A stretch of DNA of 50,350 nt from Bacteroides oleiciplenus YIT 12058 (lineage in GTDB: Bacteria; Bacteroidota; Bacteroidia; Bacteroidales; Bacteroidaceae): NCBI RefSeq assembly GCF_000315485.1, contig NZ_JH992948.1, positions 1 to 50,350 of the forward strand, read 5' to 3'. The translations under genes and the position numbers were made by a program. Each line of letters starts with the position of its first letter. Position 1 is the stretch's first letter. This document shows, one piece after another, positions 1 to 8,212 of the stretch. Under the pieces are notes generated by a model. It was not told the origin of the DNA. It saw only the letters and a list, made by a program, of their open reading frames with translations, and searched no databases.

Positions 1-28
1 GTAACCATTCTATTTTCCGCCACGACAA

Positions 29-57
29 TTTTATCGGCTGTTTTTCAGCCGATAAAA
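29..57 (-). terminator. Hairpin downstream of IS66 tnpC
   Basis: TTTTATCGGCTG (29-40) and CAGCCGATAAAA (46-57) form a perfect 12-bp stem with a TTTTT loop. It lies 30 bases past the tnpC stop codon on the minus strand, where the trailing arm is U-rich. It probably ends transcription of the transposase operon and could also limit read-through across the IS end. Confidence 0.7.
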
Positions 58-87
58 TAAAAATATCCGTAAGAAAATATTTTTGTT

Positions 88-1869
88 TTAACATTCCGAT
101 TGATAAAAACATGGCAGAAGGGCTTTTTTGTCGCAGTCCTTACCATGAAGAATACATTCAAACAAGTGCTTCAGGTAATCCTGAGGATCTATGTCATTAA
201 GCTTACAGCTTTCTATCAGAGAAAAGATGAATGCCGAGTTTCCTGCTGCATCCTCACTGCCTATGTTCATACAGTTCTTGAGCAGCAGCTTTACAGGTTT
301 CATCCTTTGCTCACAGAGGTTGTTCGATATTTCCGCCGCACCGTCCTTGAGGATATTTTTCAGGGATTTCCACTGGTTTATCGTATAGTTCACAGCCTTT
401 CTCATCAGTTCGTTTGCCATGAGTTTAGTATCCTGCATCATCATGACCACCTTATGATGGATACGTTCAAGAATAGGTCTCGTAAGCTTAAGTCTTTTTT
501 CCTTAATCTGCTCACCGCTGAGTTTCATTGTGCGGAACAAGTCTTCATTTCTGAACATATCACCGATAGGGTCTATTATATCCATCGCAGTTCTGTCTGA
601 TGGCAAGGCATCGACCCACAGCCTCCTGCAGTGTGTCCAGCATCCTATATGAAGCACCTTTGAGTCTTCTCCGTCGAACATCCTGTAAACCGTATATCCG
701 TCTGTAGATACAGATCCCATAAAATGTTCAAGGAAGGTCTTTGCTACATCAGAGGCTCTGCTGCCGTTATTGTAATGATAGTAAACCAACTTGACATGCT
801 TTGCAAAGAAAGCCCATAAATACTTTCTCCTGTAAGCCTTGCCTTCCGGTGTTTCAACTCCGACAAGCTCGGTCGTCTCGTCAACCATAAGGTATTTTGC
901 CTGTTGTACAAACTCCTTGAAGACATCTTCCATAAACTCCCTAAGCCTGGAGATTCCGTTATGGATATAGCCGTTCAGCGTGGTATTGCTTATGTGGATG
1001 CCTTCTCTTGCAAGCAGTCTTATCTGTCTGTTCTCAGGCATACTGAAGTCATATTTCAGACAAAGCAGACGGGCAAGCAAATCAGGGGAAAAGATTCCTC
1101 CAAGGTTTTTCAAGGGATGCTCCATCGTGTTAGTGAAAGTGCCGTCTGCAAGCTTTACCCTTGCCACCTTGTACACATGCTCCACGTTATGAGCACGCAC
1201 ATGTTCTATAAACCTGTATTCCCACACATCAGCCATTCCGTTACGCTTCATAAGCCTTGCACCATCCGGGAGTTGGTAATAGTCTTCTATTTCATGAACA
1301 ATTACCTTATCCACCTTTAGTCTGCTCTTTTCTGCACGGGGAGCAGTTTCCTTTTTCCTTGAAGGCCTGCAGTTCTGTGCAGGTACGTTACCGGAAGAGG
1401 TATTGCTGCCGGTACCGTTACCATCGGTCTTATTATCATCATCACCTTTCTTGCCAGAACCGTCGTACTCGGACTTCTCCATTGCAGACTTGTCAATGTT
1501 ACGGTTGTTCAGCAGCCTTCTTTGCTCTGAGGTACGGCCGAAACGGTGTTTCCTGCTGCCCTCAAGCTGAAGCCTGAGATTGGATATCTCATTTGCCAGC
1601 ATCATGTTCACCTCGTCTTTTGCCTCAAGCTGCTTTCTCATAAGTTCCATCTCTTTCCTGTAATGTTCAACCGTACTCGATTGCTTTTCGAGGGATTCTT
1701 TGAGGTCATTGATTGTATCAACCATAGCCTTGGAGTTCTCTTTGTTTGATTCTTCAATAGCCTTAAGCCTCGCAATCAGTTCGTTTACCTGTTTGCGAAG
1801 CCCTGCCTTTTCCTCATTCGCCAGACCCAGCTGGCAGCAAAGTAACTCGTATGCCCTTTCATCAATCAT
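88..1869 (-). CDS. tnpC: IS66-family transposase TnpC (DDE)
   Basis: This 593-residue protein is the catalytic DDE transposase of the IS66 element. Residues 1-105 are a Glu/Lys-rich coiled coil, followed by the RKHRFGRTSEQ motif typical of IS66 TnpC and a low-complexity Gly/Asn/Ser linker. The catalytic region shows VDETTELVG (first Asp, about residue 330), STDGYTVYR (second Asp, about 390) and NNLCEQRMKPVK (Glu, about 517). The C-terminal tail matches the family and the length is usual, so it looks intact. It is the last gene of the tnpA-tnpB-tnpC operon, 87 bases after tnpB. Confidence 0.95.
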   Translation of the reverse strand: MIDERAYELLCCQLGLANEEKAGLRKQVNELIARLKAIEESNKENSKAMVDTINDLKESLEKQSSTVEHYRKEMELMRKQLEAKDEVNMMLANEISNLRLQLEGSRKHRFGRTSEQRRLLNNRNIDKSAMEKSEYDGSGKKGDDDNKTDGNGTGSNTSSGNVPAQNCRPSRKKETAPRAEKSRLKVDKVIVHEIEDYYQLPDGARLMKRNGMADVWEYRFIEHVRAHNVEHVYKVARVKLADGTFTNTMEHPLKNLGGIFSPDLLARLLCLKYDFSMPENRQIRLLAREGIHISNTTLNGYIHNGISRLREFMEDVFKEFVQQAKYLMVDETTELVGVETPEGKAYRRKYLWAFFAKHVKLVYYHYNNGSRASDVAKTFLEHFMGSVSTDGYTVYRMFDGEDSKVLHIGCWTHCRRLWVDALPSDRTAMDIIDPIGDMFRNEDLFRTMKLSGEQIKEKRLKLTRPILERIHHKVVMMMQDTKLMANELMRKAVNYTINQWKSLKNILKDGAAEISNNLCEQRMKPVKLLLKNCMNIGSEDAAGNSAFIFSLIESCKLNDIDPQDYLKHLFECILHGKDCDKKALLPCFYQSEC

Positions 1870-1956
1870 GATATAAAGGTACGAAAAATCAGGCAGTTAC
1901 GCAAACTTTTTATCGTTTATTTTTGCATCATTTTGTTGATAATCAATGTATTAATA

Positions 1957-2301
1957 TTAATCTTTCGGACTAACGTACATCTTGTCAACTACTATACTTT
2001 CAGTAAGATAGGCCATGTCCGACCATTGTATCCGGTAGCATTTGGAAACTTCATCAAACACAGGTTTCTTGAACTTTCCCATGACAGGACGTTTCTCGTA
2101 AAGCACATAAAAACCGCGTTCGTAATGAAGTATCTTAACGACCTTCCGGTTCCTGGACATGAACATATATACATTGGATGCATCGCTCGGGTCAAGTGAC
2201 ATCTCTTCCCTTATACTCTCACACAGACGGAAGATTCCTTTCCGCAAATCCACATTACCGTTAAACAGGTAATAGTTCAGGTTAGCACTCAGTCCAAGCA
2301 T
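1957..2301 (-). CDS. tnpB: IS66 accessory protein TnpB
   Basis: This 114-residue protein belongs to the IS66 Orf2/TnpB family. It shows the family hallmarks: an N-terminal YYLFNGNVDLRKG, a central NVYMFMSRNRKVVKIL, and a GFYVLYEKR segment. TnpB is needed for transposition of IS66-type elements, but its biochemical role is not settled. It starts one base after the tnpA stop, so the two genes are probably translationally coupled. Confidence 0.93.
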   Translation of the reverse strand: MLGLSANLNYYLFNGNVDLRKGIFRLCESIREEMSLDPSDASNVYMFMSRNRKVVKILHYERGFYVLYEKRPVMGKFKKPVFDEVSKCYRIQWSDMAYLTESIVVDKMYVSPKD

Positions 2302-2302
2302 A

Positions 2303-2677
2303 TCATCCTATCATTTTATTAAGCAACAGGCTCAAGTCAAGAACTGTGGTGTTTCTCAGGAACAGTGTGGCACCTGATGTCAATTGCAGTTTTACCCACT
2401 TAATCGGAGATTCACCTTCAGGTTGTTTCACCTCCAACTTTACGGTTGGACTGTTGCAAGGCTTGCCGGTTATCCGGACTTTGGCAACCTTGGGTTGCTC
2501 AACCTGAACTGTCTTGCCTAACTTTTCGCTCCATAGCTGATGACGCTGCCAGTTCATGAACTTGTCGTAATTTACTCCATAATCCGCACAGAACTCACGA
2601 AGATCCTTGGTCTCACTGCATAACTGATAGAGGTCATATACCTCCTGGTAGTTTACTTTTTCTTTTGCCATAATCAT
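2303..2677 (-). CDS. tnpA: IS66 accessory protein TnpA
   Basis: This 124-residue protein is the first gene of the IS66 operon. Residues about 8-50 form a helix-turn-helix-like segment (YQLCSETKDLREFCADYGVN). The C-terminal half holds the VKLQLTSGATLFLRNTTV strand pattern seen in Bacteroidales IS66 TnpA proteins. It is presumed to bind DNA and assist transposition. An in-frame ATG two codons later (2671, MAKEK) is an equally good start. Confidence 0.88.
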   Translation of the reverse strand: MIMAKEKVNYQEVYDLYQLCSETKDLREFCADYGVNYDKFMNWQRHQLWSEKLGKTVQVEQPKVAKVRITGKPCNSPTVKLEVKQPEGESPIKWVKLQLTSGATLFLRNTTVLDLSLLLNKMIG

Positions 2678-2698
2678 TGTTGTTTAAGGGTTACGGCG

Positions 2699-2706
2699 CA
2701 AAGGTA
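2699..2706 (-). promoter_or_regulatory. Candidate promoter of the IS66 operon (-7 box)
   Basis: On the minus strand TACCTTTG fits the Bacteroides -7 consensus TAnnTTTG. A weak -33 match (TTGA) lies 19 bases upstream, close to the right terminal repeat. Transcription would start about 15-20 bases upstream of tnpA. Confidence 0.45.
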
Positions 2707-2798
2707 GGTTTAGGGAACATGCGTGTCAAGGCGGAAAATAGAATGGTTACAAGCATTAACTTTAAGGTGTTAAAAATAAACTTAATACCGGCGTTCTC

Positions 2799-4145
2799 AT
2801 GTGCAAAGATACAACAAATAACGGAGTCAGTCAAGAGAAAAATCTTTTTTCTTTTCAAGACGTGCTTCCTGACAGGAAAATTCAGGTCGATTTCAATGCC
2901 CCGGACATCTCGTCCAATGGAGGACTGGTGCTTGTCGGTCTAATGAAAGACAGCATAGCGCGAAAGATAGCGCGCCTAATTCCGGATTATCGAAATCAAC
3001 TTTTCGTACAGCATTCCTACGAAGAGATGGTCTGCCAGCGTGTCGGACAGATAATGTGCGGCTACGAGGATGCCAACGACTGCGACCGCCTGCGCCACGA
3101 CAGTGCCCTTAAGATGAGCGTGGGCCGCAAGGCATCGGATCCCGGCCTGTGCTCACAACCGACGATGACACGGCTTGAGAATCATATTGACAAAAGGACC
3201 TTATGGAAAATAGCAGAACTGTTTGTCAAGGACTACATCTCATCCTTCGACAAAGCTCCGCGTAAGATTATTCTTGACGTTGACGATACAAATGCCAACA
3301 CATACGGGGCGCAGCAGCTGTCGCTGTTCAATGATTACTATGACGAATACTGCTACATGCCGATGGTTATTTTCGACGGTATGAACGGCAAGCTGATACT
3401 TCCTCTACTGAGACCGGGACGACGCAACAAGTCGCTGAACATCTTCGGTATACTGCGCAGAGTCATTGAATACATCCATAAGGAATGGCCTCACACAATA
3501 ATAGAACTCCGCGGGGACAGTCATTTCTGCAGCCATGAGTTTATGGACTGGGTCAAGACACATCTTTATGTGAGATTTATCACAGGGCTGTCGGGCAATC
3601 CTGCGCTTATGAAGAAAATCGACAAGCAATTGCGCCGTGCCAAGGGGGATTTCGAACTTCACCATGAGGATGTACGCCGTTACTACAGCTTTGAGTACAA
3701 AGCCAAATCATGGAAATACAGACAGAGGGTGATTGCAAAAATCGAAGTCTCCGACAAGGGTGTAAACGTCCGCTTCATAGTCACAAGCAACCGTAACAAC
3801 AAGCCCGAGACAGTATATCGACGTTACTGTAAGCGCGGCACAATGGAGCTATGGATAAAAGACCTGAAGTATTTTCGAGCCGACAGGATGTCGTGCAGTT
3901 CTTTCAGAGCCAATATGTTCCGGCTGTTTCTATATGGCGCGGCATATGTGACCGCATACCGTCTCAGGTCGAAGGCTTTCTCCAATACAGAGGTCGGCGC
4001 CTTCACGATGGACAGCTTCATGAAGCGGATTATGCTGAGTGCCGTCTTCATAGTCGAAAAAAAGACTTTTATAAGGTTCAGCTTTTCCCCACACCATCGA
4101 CACCTTGAAGCTTTGTCGCAAGCCTTGACGAGACTCTCTGCCTGA
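2799..4145 (+). CDS. IS1380-family transposase
   Basis: This 448-residue DDE transposase is of the IS1380 group, common in Bacteroidales. The catalytic signatures are ILDVDDTNANTYGAQQ (Asp), ELRGDSHFCSHEFM (Asp) and KRGTMELWIKDLK (Glu); the segment between them reads YMPMVIFDGMNGKLILPLLRPG. Length is normal and no frameshift is visible. Imperfect inverted termini may lie near 2761-2783 (TTTAAGGTGTTAAAA) and about 4340-4362 (complement TTTCAGGTTATCAAAA), giving an element of roughly 1.6 kb, but these ends are only about 60 percent matched and are not secure. ATG 2799 is the first start in frame. Confidence 0.9.
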   Translation: MCKDTTNNGVSQEKNLFSFQDVLPDRKIQVDFNAPDISSNGGLVLVGLMKDSIARKIARLIPDYRNQLFVQHSYEEMVCQRVGQIMCGYEDANDCDRLRHDSALKMSVGRKASDPGLCSQPTMTRLENHIDKRTLWKIAELFVKDYISSFDKAPRKIILDVDDTNANTYGAQQLSLFNDYYDEYCYMPMVIFDGMNGKLILPLLRPGRRNKSLNIFGILRRVIEYIHKEWPHTIIELRGDSHFCSHEFMDWVKTHLYVRFITGLSGNPALMKKIDKQLRRAKGDFELHHEDVRRYYSFEYKAKSWKYRQRVIAKIEVSDKGVNVRFIVTSNRNNKPETVYRRYCKRGTMELWIKDLKYFRADRMSCSSFRANMFRLFLYGAAYVTAYRLRSKAFSNTEVGAFTMDSFMKRIMLSAVFIVEKKTFIRFSFSPHHRHLEALSQALTRLSA

Positions 4146-4551
4146 CAAGTGGAATAATCTGAAATCAACCTGAGTCCGATTCTGTAATCGGACTTATAAG
4201 TCATATCCGCTCCATAAAAATGGACGTGATAATCAGACCTGAGCATGCCGAAATCAAGGCTTCGGACAGGATTATAACTCTACATCAAGCGGTCATTCGA
4301 TGATAGACATTAGTTGGAGGCTTCAGATTGTCCCCATATCTGTTTTGATAACCTGAAATGAATCCACTATGAATAATGTAGGCTAAATACTTTCTTCATA
4401 ATTTCGCTATACTTTTTATGGTTAATAACTATGTTTTGTATTGCTCTCACAACACTTACAACTTGAAGTGTTATTTGGAAACCGATAGGCAAAAATGGCT
4501 CAACGATGTCAATTAACGAGAAAATCCTACGATAATCTATCAAGTGATAGA
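4146..4551. other. Non-coding stretch between the IS1380 gene and the tra operon
   Basis: No convincing gene is present; the 87-codon minus-strand reading frame across 4367-4630 has no family features and overlaps the lysozyme-like gene. A perfect hairpin lies at 4173-4194 (AGTCCGATT, CTGT loop, AATCGGACT), 28 bases after the transposase stop, and may end its transcript. The right end of the IS1380 element probably lies near 4340-4362. The tra-side end of the conjugative transposon should be in or beyond this stretch, but I could not place it. Confidence 0.5.
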
Positions 4552-4590
4552 GCAAAAGACGTGCCAAGTTAAATATGGCACGTCTTTTGC
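4552..4590 (-). terminator. Terminator of the tra operon
   Basis: GCAAAAGACGTGCCA (4552-4566) pairs perfectly over 15 bp with TGGCACGTCTTTTGC (4576-4590) around a 9-base loop. It starts 17 bases past the stop of the last tra-operon gene and ends the minus-strand transcript with U-rich sequence. Confidence 0.8.
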
Positions 4591-4607
4591 CAGTTTTGTC
4601 AGTCCTT

Positions 4608-5135
4608 TTATGGGATATACAACAGCGCAAACTCCGCCTTTCTCCGTTTGAGCAGCATGGCGTGGCGTTTTCCTTTGTAGTTGCAGAAGGCTATATACTC
4701 ACGGTAGATGTTCCTGTCACCAGCTTCCAGCTTCTTGATTAAGGTGCTTTTGGGGATTGTTTTGCTGCCTAACAGCTTCGCCGGTCCCACATTGTAAGCT
4801 AACGTGCCAAGCAAAATCGAATCAACCCCGAATTTACGGAACATGGCGACAAATTTGCGCAGGTCTTTCCGCAAAAGTTCATCCGCATCCCGTTTTGTCA
4901 TGGTTCGTGCCGAATACTTCTCGTTTGGCAAAAGTTTGTGACCCCAACCGACGTATGGGTAGTGTTTTTCTGAGTGCCAGCCTTCAAAGTAGCGGCAGCA
5001 TAAAAAAGCACGTTCCATAAGCGGCAGTCGGTAGATTGCCGCCTGCCCGTCCGTTCCCTCTTGGCGGCTGATCTGCGCGGACACAGAACAGACCGTCAGA
5101 AGTGAACAGAGCATTGTCATGAATACACGCATCAT
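4608..5135 (-). CDS. Lysozyme-like glycoside hydrolase of the transfer operon
   Basis: This 175-residue protein has a signal peptide (MMRVFMTMLCSLLTVCSVSAQ) and so acts in the periplasm. The mature part is lysozyme/GH24-like, with CRYFEGWHSEKHYPYVGWGHKL holding the putative catalytic Glu and the GWGH turn, then LGTLAYNVGPAKLL. It presumably opens the peptidoglycan locally for the mating channel. It is the last gene of the operon and its ATG overlaps the traQ stop by four bases, implying translational coupling. CTnDOT-type elements usually carry such a gene after traQ. Confidence 0.85.
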   Translation of the reverse strand: MMRVFMTMLCSLLTVCSVSAQISRQEGTDGQAAIYRLPLMERAFLCCRYFEGWHSEKHYPYVGWGHKLLPNEKYSARTMTKRDADELLRKDLRKFVAMFRKFGVDSILLGTLAYNVGPAKLLGSKTIPKSTLIKKLEAGDRNIYREYIAFCNYKGKRHAMLLKRRKAEFALLYIP

Positions 5136-5635
5136 TTCAACAAGGGGCTGAAGTTGCCGATGGGAACGATGGTAAGATCGTCGTCCTTTACATTCCTGTT
5201 GTTGAAGTCAAATTCCAGTTCGTAGGAGTTGCTAAAGTTATCCTCCACCACCACGATGAAATTATGCGCCTCATCACCCGCCGCCGTGTAGTACAGGCGG
5301 AATTTTTCGTTCTCCAGCAGGTAGCGGTCGTTAGGCAGGAAGGTGATGCCGTTATCCATTTTGAGCGAGCCTTCCCCCTCGAACTGGAAATAGCGGATGG
5401 TATAGAGCGTACCCGAAAAGTCGCCCTCCTTTTTCAGTTCACAGCGGATTTCCACTGTCTGCCCCTTTACTACCTTGTTCGGCACGGGCATGACCTCCAC
5501 CGTGAAGGGATAGGACTGCTGGATGTCCATGTCATCGTCACATGACACGAGGGTGAATGACATGGCGGCTATCAGGCATAACGCCACTGCCTTGAATATT
5601 GATGTTCTCTTGTTTCTGTTGTTCAGTATGTTCAT
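5132..5635 (-). CDS. traQ: Conjugative transposon protein TraQ (DUF3872)
   Basis: The protein has 167 residues from ATG 5635. It has a lipoprotein signal (ALCLIAAMSFTLVSC) with the lipobox Cys near residue 28, so it is an exported lipoprotein. The body is a beta-rich domain (PFTVEVMPVPNKVVKGQTVEIRC..., YTIRYFQFEGEGSL) characteristic of the TraQ/DUF3872 family of Bacteroides conjugative transposons. Its exact role in transfer is unknown. The start overlaps the traP stop by four bases; the upstream in-frame extension lies inside traP and is unlikely to be used. Confidence 0.88.
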   Translation of the reverse strand: MNILNNRNKRTSIFKAVALCLIAAMSFTLVSCDDDMDIQQSYPFTVEVMPVPNKVVKGQTVEIRCELKKEGDFSGTLYTIRYFQFEGEGSLKMDNGITFLPNDRYLLENEKFRLYYTAAGDEAHNFIVVVEDNFSNSYELEFDFNNRNVKDDDLTIVPIGNFSPLLK

Positions 5636-6534
5636 TGTTCTTCGATTTTTAGATGGTTGTTTTTCTGTTTTTTCGTTGTCAGTTGCAGGTACTCGTTCAA
5701 GTCCTTGCAACCGTCATAGAGGGAGGAACGGTCGGTGACACGTTCCCCGTATCGCATGGTAAGTGCGGCAAGCGTCCGCCGTCCGGCTTCGTCACGGTCG
5801 AGGAAGCAGCCGATGCGCCCGTATCCGTCCAGCAATCCCGCCGCCTTCTCCACGTTGGCGACTGAGTTCAGCACAAGACAGTCAGCGTTACCGGTTACAC
5901 CAAGCGTCACGGCAGAGAGAAAGTCCATGAAGCCCTCGAACACGAGGCACTCGTCAGCCGGGATGTCATTCGCCTTTACCAGTGATACAGACTTCGGAGG
6001 TATGCAACCCTTGAAATATCGGCTTCTGACTTCATAGCCACCTGCCATGTTCGGAAAGCCAACGGCAAAATACCGTTTTCCACGCACACCGTAGTTCAAG
6101 CGGCAGCAGTGACGGGATGCGATGGCGTAAGGGATGCCCCGTTCCTCTAAATACTCCGTCAGCAGTGAGCGGAGCAGCGGAGCGACCTCCACATCCTCAA
6201 AAACGGATTCGGTCGGCTTCGAGAGATAGACGGGCTTTTCCCATCCGGCAACCGTCATATTGGCGGCTTCCGCTATGAACTTCGCTTGCTTCATGAAGTC
6301 ATCGCTTTGCAGAAACTCCCCGGCAAGCGTGAAGATGTCGCCGCCCTTGCCCAAACCGAAGTCGTACCAGAGCTGTTTCGCCACGTTCACACGGAAAGAG
6401 GATGTGCGCTCGCCCCTGTACGGGGCAAGATACCACAGCTCGTTACCGCTCCTTCTGACAGGCTCATGCCCCAGCCGTGCGAGAAAATCCGCAAGCGGCA
6501 TCCTTCTGACAGCATCTATTTCCGTCCTTTCCAT
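5632..6534 (-). CDS. traP: TraP, primase-like protein (CHC2/TOPRIM)
   Basis: The protein has 300 residues from ATG 6534. The N-terminal third resembles the CHC2 domain of DnaG primases (LWYLAPYRGERTSSFRVNV then LWYDFGLGKGGDIFTL) and the C-terminal half has a TOPRIM fold (LVFEGFMDFLSAV and CFLDRDEAGRR). It presumably primes complementary-strand synthesis in the recipient. The zinc ligands of a true CHC2 domain are replaced (Tyr, Arg and similar), so the domain is probably metal-free. It starts seven bases after traO; the in-frame extension upstream of 6534 lies within the traO coding region and lacks similarity. Confidence 0.87.
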   Translation of the reverse strand: MERTEIDAVRRMPLADFLARLGHEPVRRSGNELWYLAPYRGERTSSFRVNVAKQLWYDFGLGKGGDIFTLAGEFLQSDDFMKQAKFIAEAANMTVAGWEKPVYLSKPTESVFEDVEVAPLLRSLLTEYLEERGIPYAIASRHCCRLNYGVRGKRYFAVGFPNMAGGYEVRSRYFKGCIPPKSVSLVKANDIPADECLVFEGFMDFLSAVTLGVTGNADCLVLNSVANVEKAAGLLDGYGRIGCFLDRDEAGRRTLAALTMRYGERVTDRSSLYDGCKDLNEYLQLTTKKQKNNHLKIEEQ

Positions 6535-6541
6535 GCCCGTG

Positions 6542-7117
6542 TCAGTTGATGATGAACTTGATACCGACCCCGAACTGCGTGTGGAACTTCCGTGTGTCGC
6601 CACCCCAAAGGCAACGCTCCCGCAGGTTGGCAAGCAGGGCGATACGGTCTGCCACGTAACACTCCACATCGAGCGTCAGCGCACCGCCGTAGATGAAGGC
6701 GTCCCGGTCGTGCAGCGTGGAGCCGTCATGCAGCACCTTCTTCCCCCAATTTACCGCCTCATATCCGGCGAGAGCCGAAGCCCCGGCATAGACGAAAACA
6801 ATCTTTCGGGCGTCCGACAGTATCTTGAAGTAATAGCCGCCCTCCGCCGTGAACTGCGCCACGGGTATCTTGGTGTCCTTGTAGGGATTGTTCTTCAACA
6901 GGTATTCGCCACCGAACACCCACTTGTTCCCCTTCTTCGTGTAGGTGGAGAGAGCCGCCCCGAAGCTGTACCCGCCGTCCTTGCCGCCGAGATTGAAGCC
7001 GTCCGCCATGTCCGCCCTCACCTCGATGCCCTGCATCTTCGGCAGACACCGCTGGGCGTGCGCCTGCCCTGTAAAAAGGGCAAGCGACGCGATGATTATT
7101 GCGATGTACTTTCTCAT
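6542..7117 (-). CDS. traO: Conjugative transposon protein TraO
   Basis: This 191-residue protein has a cleavable signal peptide (MRKYIAIIIASLALFTGQAHA). The mature part is rich in amphipathic beta strands ending in FGVGIKFIIN with a terminal hydrophobic residue, as in outer-membrane barrel proteins. TraO is a conserved component of the CTnDOT transfer machinery, presumably outer-membrane located. It sits two bases after traN, consistent with one operon. Confidence 0.87.
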   Translation of the reverse strand: MRKYIAIIIASLALFTGQAHAQRCLPKMQGIEVRADMADGFNLGGKDGGYSFGAALSTYTKKGNKWVFGGEYLLKNNPYKDTKIPVAQFTAEGGYYFKILSDARKIVFVYAGASALAGYEAVNWGKKVLHDGSTLHDRDAFIYGGALTLDVECYVADRIALLANLRERCLWGGDTRKFHTQFGVGIKFIIN

Positions 7118-7119
7118 GG

Positions 7120-8178
7120 TCAGCGTACTTGAAGTTCGTTGATGGTACCCGCGCGTACCAAATCCTCGTTCTCAATCACGAAGGACTGGTGACGGCCGCC
7201 GTTCTTCTCGTTCAATTCCACCACGAGGCACTTGTCATCGGGGATGGTGAACTTCGCCATCGTGAAGACCGTGCGCTCGCTCTTTTTGCCCGGCACGAGG
7301 GTGGCGTAGTTCTGCGCGCGGAGCGGCAGAATAATCTGCTCCTGCACGGCAGTACGCTTCGCAACCTTCTTGTCCACGATTTTCCAAGTGATGTAGTCCA
7401 CATCGAAAGGCACGTTGCTCTGGTTCTTTATCTCCGTGTGGAAATAAAGCAAGCCGTTGTGCGTGTAGATGCCTTTCAACAGGTATTGGATGCCGAAACG
7501 CTTGCAGCCGATATGCTTCACCTCGCGCTTGTTCTGTTTGTGGATGGACTTCATGATAAGGCGCACCAGCATCGGGCTTTCGCTGCCCAGCTCTTTCAGA
7601 TAGATTTCCTGCGCGTTGTTCGGGCGGTTCACCGTGCTGCCGTCATGGATGAAGTCGCACATCTCCACGTTGAGCAACAGCGGTTCGGCGGCGTACTTCA
7701 CGTTGAAGGTGTAGAAACTGCCGTCCTCCGTGATGACGGACATATTCGTTTCGTTGGGAAAATTCCTTACGGTAGCCTTCACACGGATGATGTTCTCCGC
7801 TCCGTCGGCTTTCCCGGCAATCAGGTCGGGCGAGCCTAAATCGACATAGCGCACCTCCGCCGGAAAAATGACGTGGACGGTCTTGTCGTAGGTCACTTCC
7901 AGACCGTGCGGCGGTATCATGCGGTCGAAGGTCAGCTTGCGTGACAGCCCGTGATATAGGTCGCCGTCCGCCTCCTTCTGCGGATAGACCTCCTTCGTCA
8001 AGGTCGGTTGTTGGCTTTGCCTTCCTCCTCCTTGCGAGGCATAGTCAAGCGAGCTTGCCTCTGCTCTCGCTTCGTTCGTCGGTTCACTTCCGTTGGTCGT
8101 TTCAACGGTTACATTCTCCTGCGCGTTGGCAGTTATGATGCCCATAGCGAGGGCAAACATGATGATTACTTTTCTCAT
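7120..8178 (-). CDS. traN: Conjugative transposon protein TraN (DUF4138, VirB9-like)
   Basis: This 352-residue protein starts with a signal peptide (MRKVIIMFALAMGIITANAQ) and carries the DUF4138/TraN region (MIPPHGLEVTYDKTVHVIFPAEVRYVDLG..., NFPNETNMSVITEDGSFYTFNV). By analogy with VirB9 it would form part of the outer-membrane core with TraM. The C-terminal third (YFHTEIKNQSNVPFDVDYITWKI) is an Ig-like fold segment. Its ATG lies immediately after a copy of the recurrent leader motif (8179-8197) that is antisense to the RteR locus. Confidence 0.9.
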   Translation of the reverse strand: MRKVIIMFALAMGIITANAQENVTVETTNGSEPTNEARAEASSLDYASQGGGRQSQQPTLTKEVYPQKEADGDLYHGLSRKLTFDRMIPPHGLEVTYDKTVHVIFPAEVRYVDLGSPDLIAGKADGAENIIRVKATVRNFPNETNMSVITEDGSFYTFNVKYAAEPLLLNVEMCDFIHDGSTVNRPNNAQEIYLKELGSESPMLVRLIMKSIHKQNKREVKHIGCKRFGIQYLLKGIYTHNGLLYFHTEIKNQSNVPFDVDYITWKIVDKKVAKRTAVQEQIILPLRAQNYATLVPGKKSERTVFTMAKFTIPDDKCLVVELNEKNGGRHQSFVIENEDLVRAGTINELQVR

Positions 8179-8197
8179 TACTTTTGGATTTTAGTGG
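8179..8197 (-). promoter_or_regulatory. Recurrent leader motif before traN
   Basis: On the mRNA strand the sequence CCACTAAAATCCAAAAGTA directly abuts the traN ATG. It matches the antisense sequence in the RteR locus apart from two single-A insertions. Six related sites occur in the element. Confidence 0.6.
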
Positions 8198-8212
8198 TAA
8201 TTTTTATTGTTT

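Larger units (their letters stand above)
1..2750. mobile_element. IS66-family insertion sequence, complete
   Basis: Three minus-strand genes in the IS66 order tnpA-tnpB-tnpC are bounded by a perfect 20-bp terminal inverted repeat: GTAACCATTCTATTTTCCGC at 1-20 and its exact reverse complement at 2731-2750. The match continues imperfectly inward for about six more bases. The left end is base 1 of the window, so the 8-bp target duplication usual for this family cannot be tested; the right-hand candidate would be AAGCATTA at 2751-2758. The element lies directly beside an IS1380-type element. Confidence 0.93.

Noticed and set aside
904..1320. Plus-strand ORF opposite IS66 tnpC
   Set aside because: Antisense shadow of a clear DDE transposase; low-quality composition.
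2803..2812. GCAAAGATAC, an exact match (other strand) to the IntDOT core GTAnnTTTGC
   Set aside because: It lies at the start of the IS1380 transposase gene, and the same word is the common Bacteroides -7 promoter sequence, so chance is likely.
4367..4630. 87-codon minus-strand ORF after the tra operon
   Set aside because: It spans the tra terminator and overlaps the end of the lysozyme-like gene, with no family pattern or ribosome-binding site.
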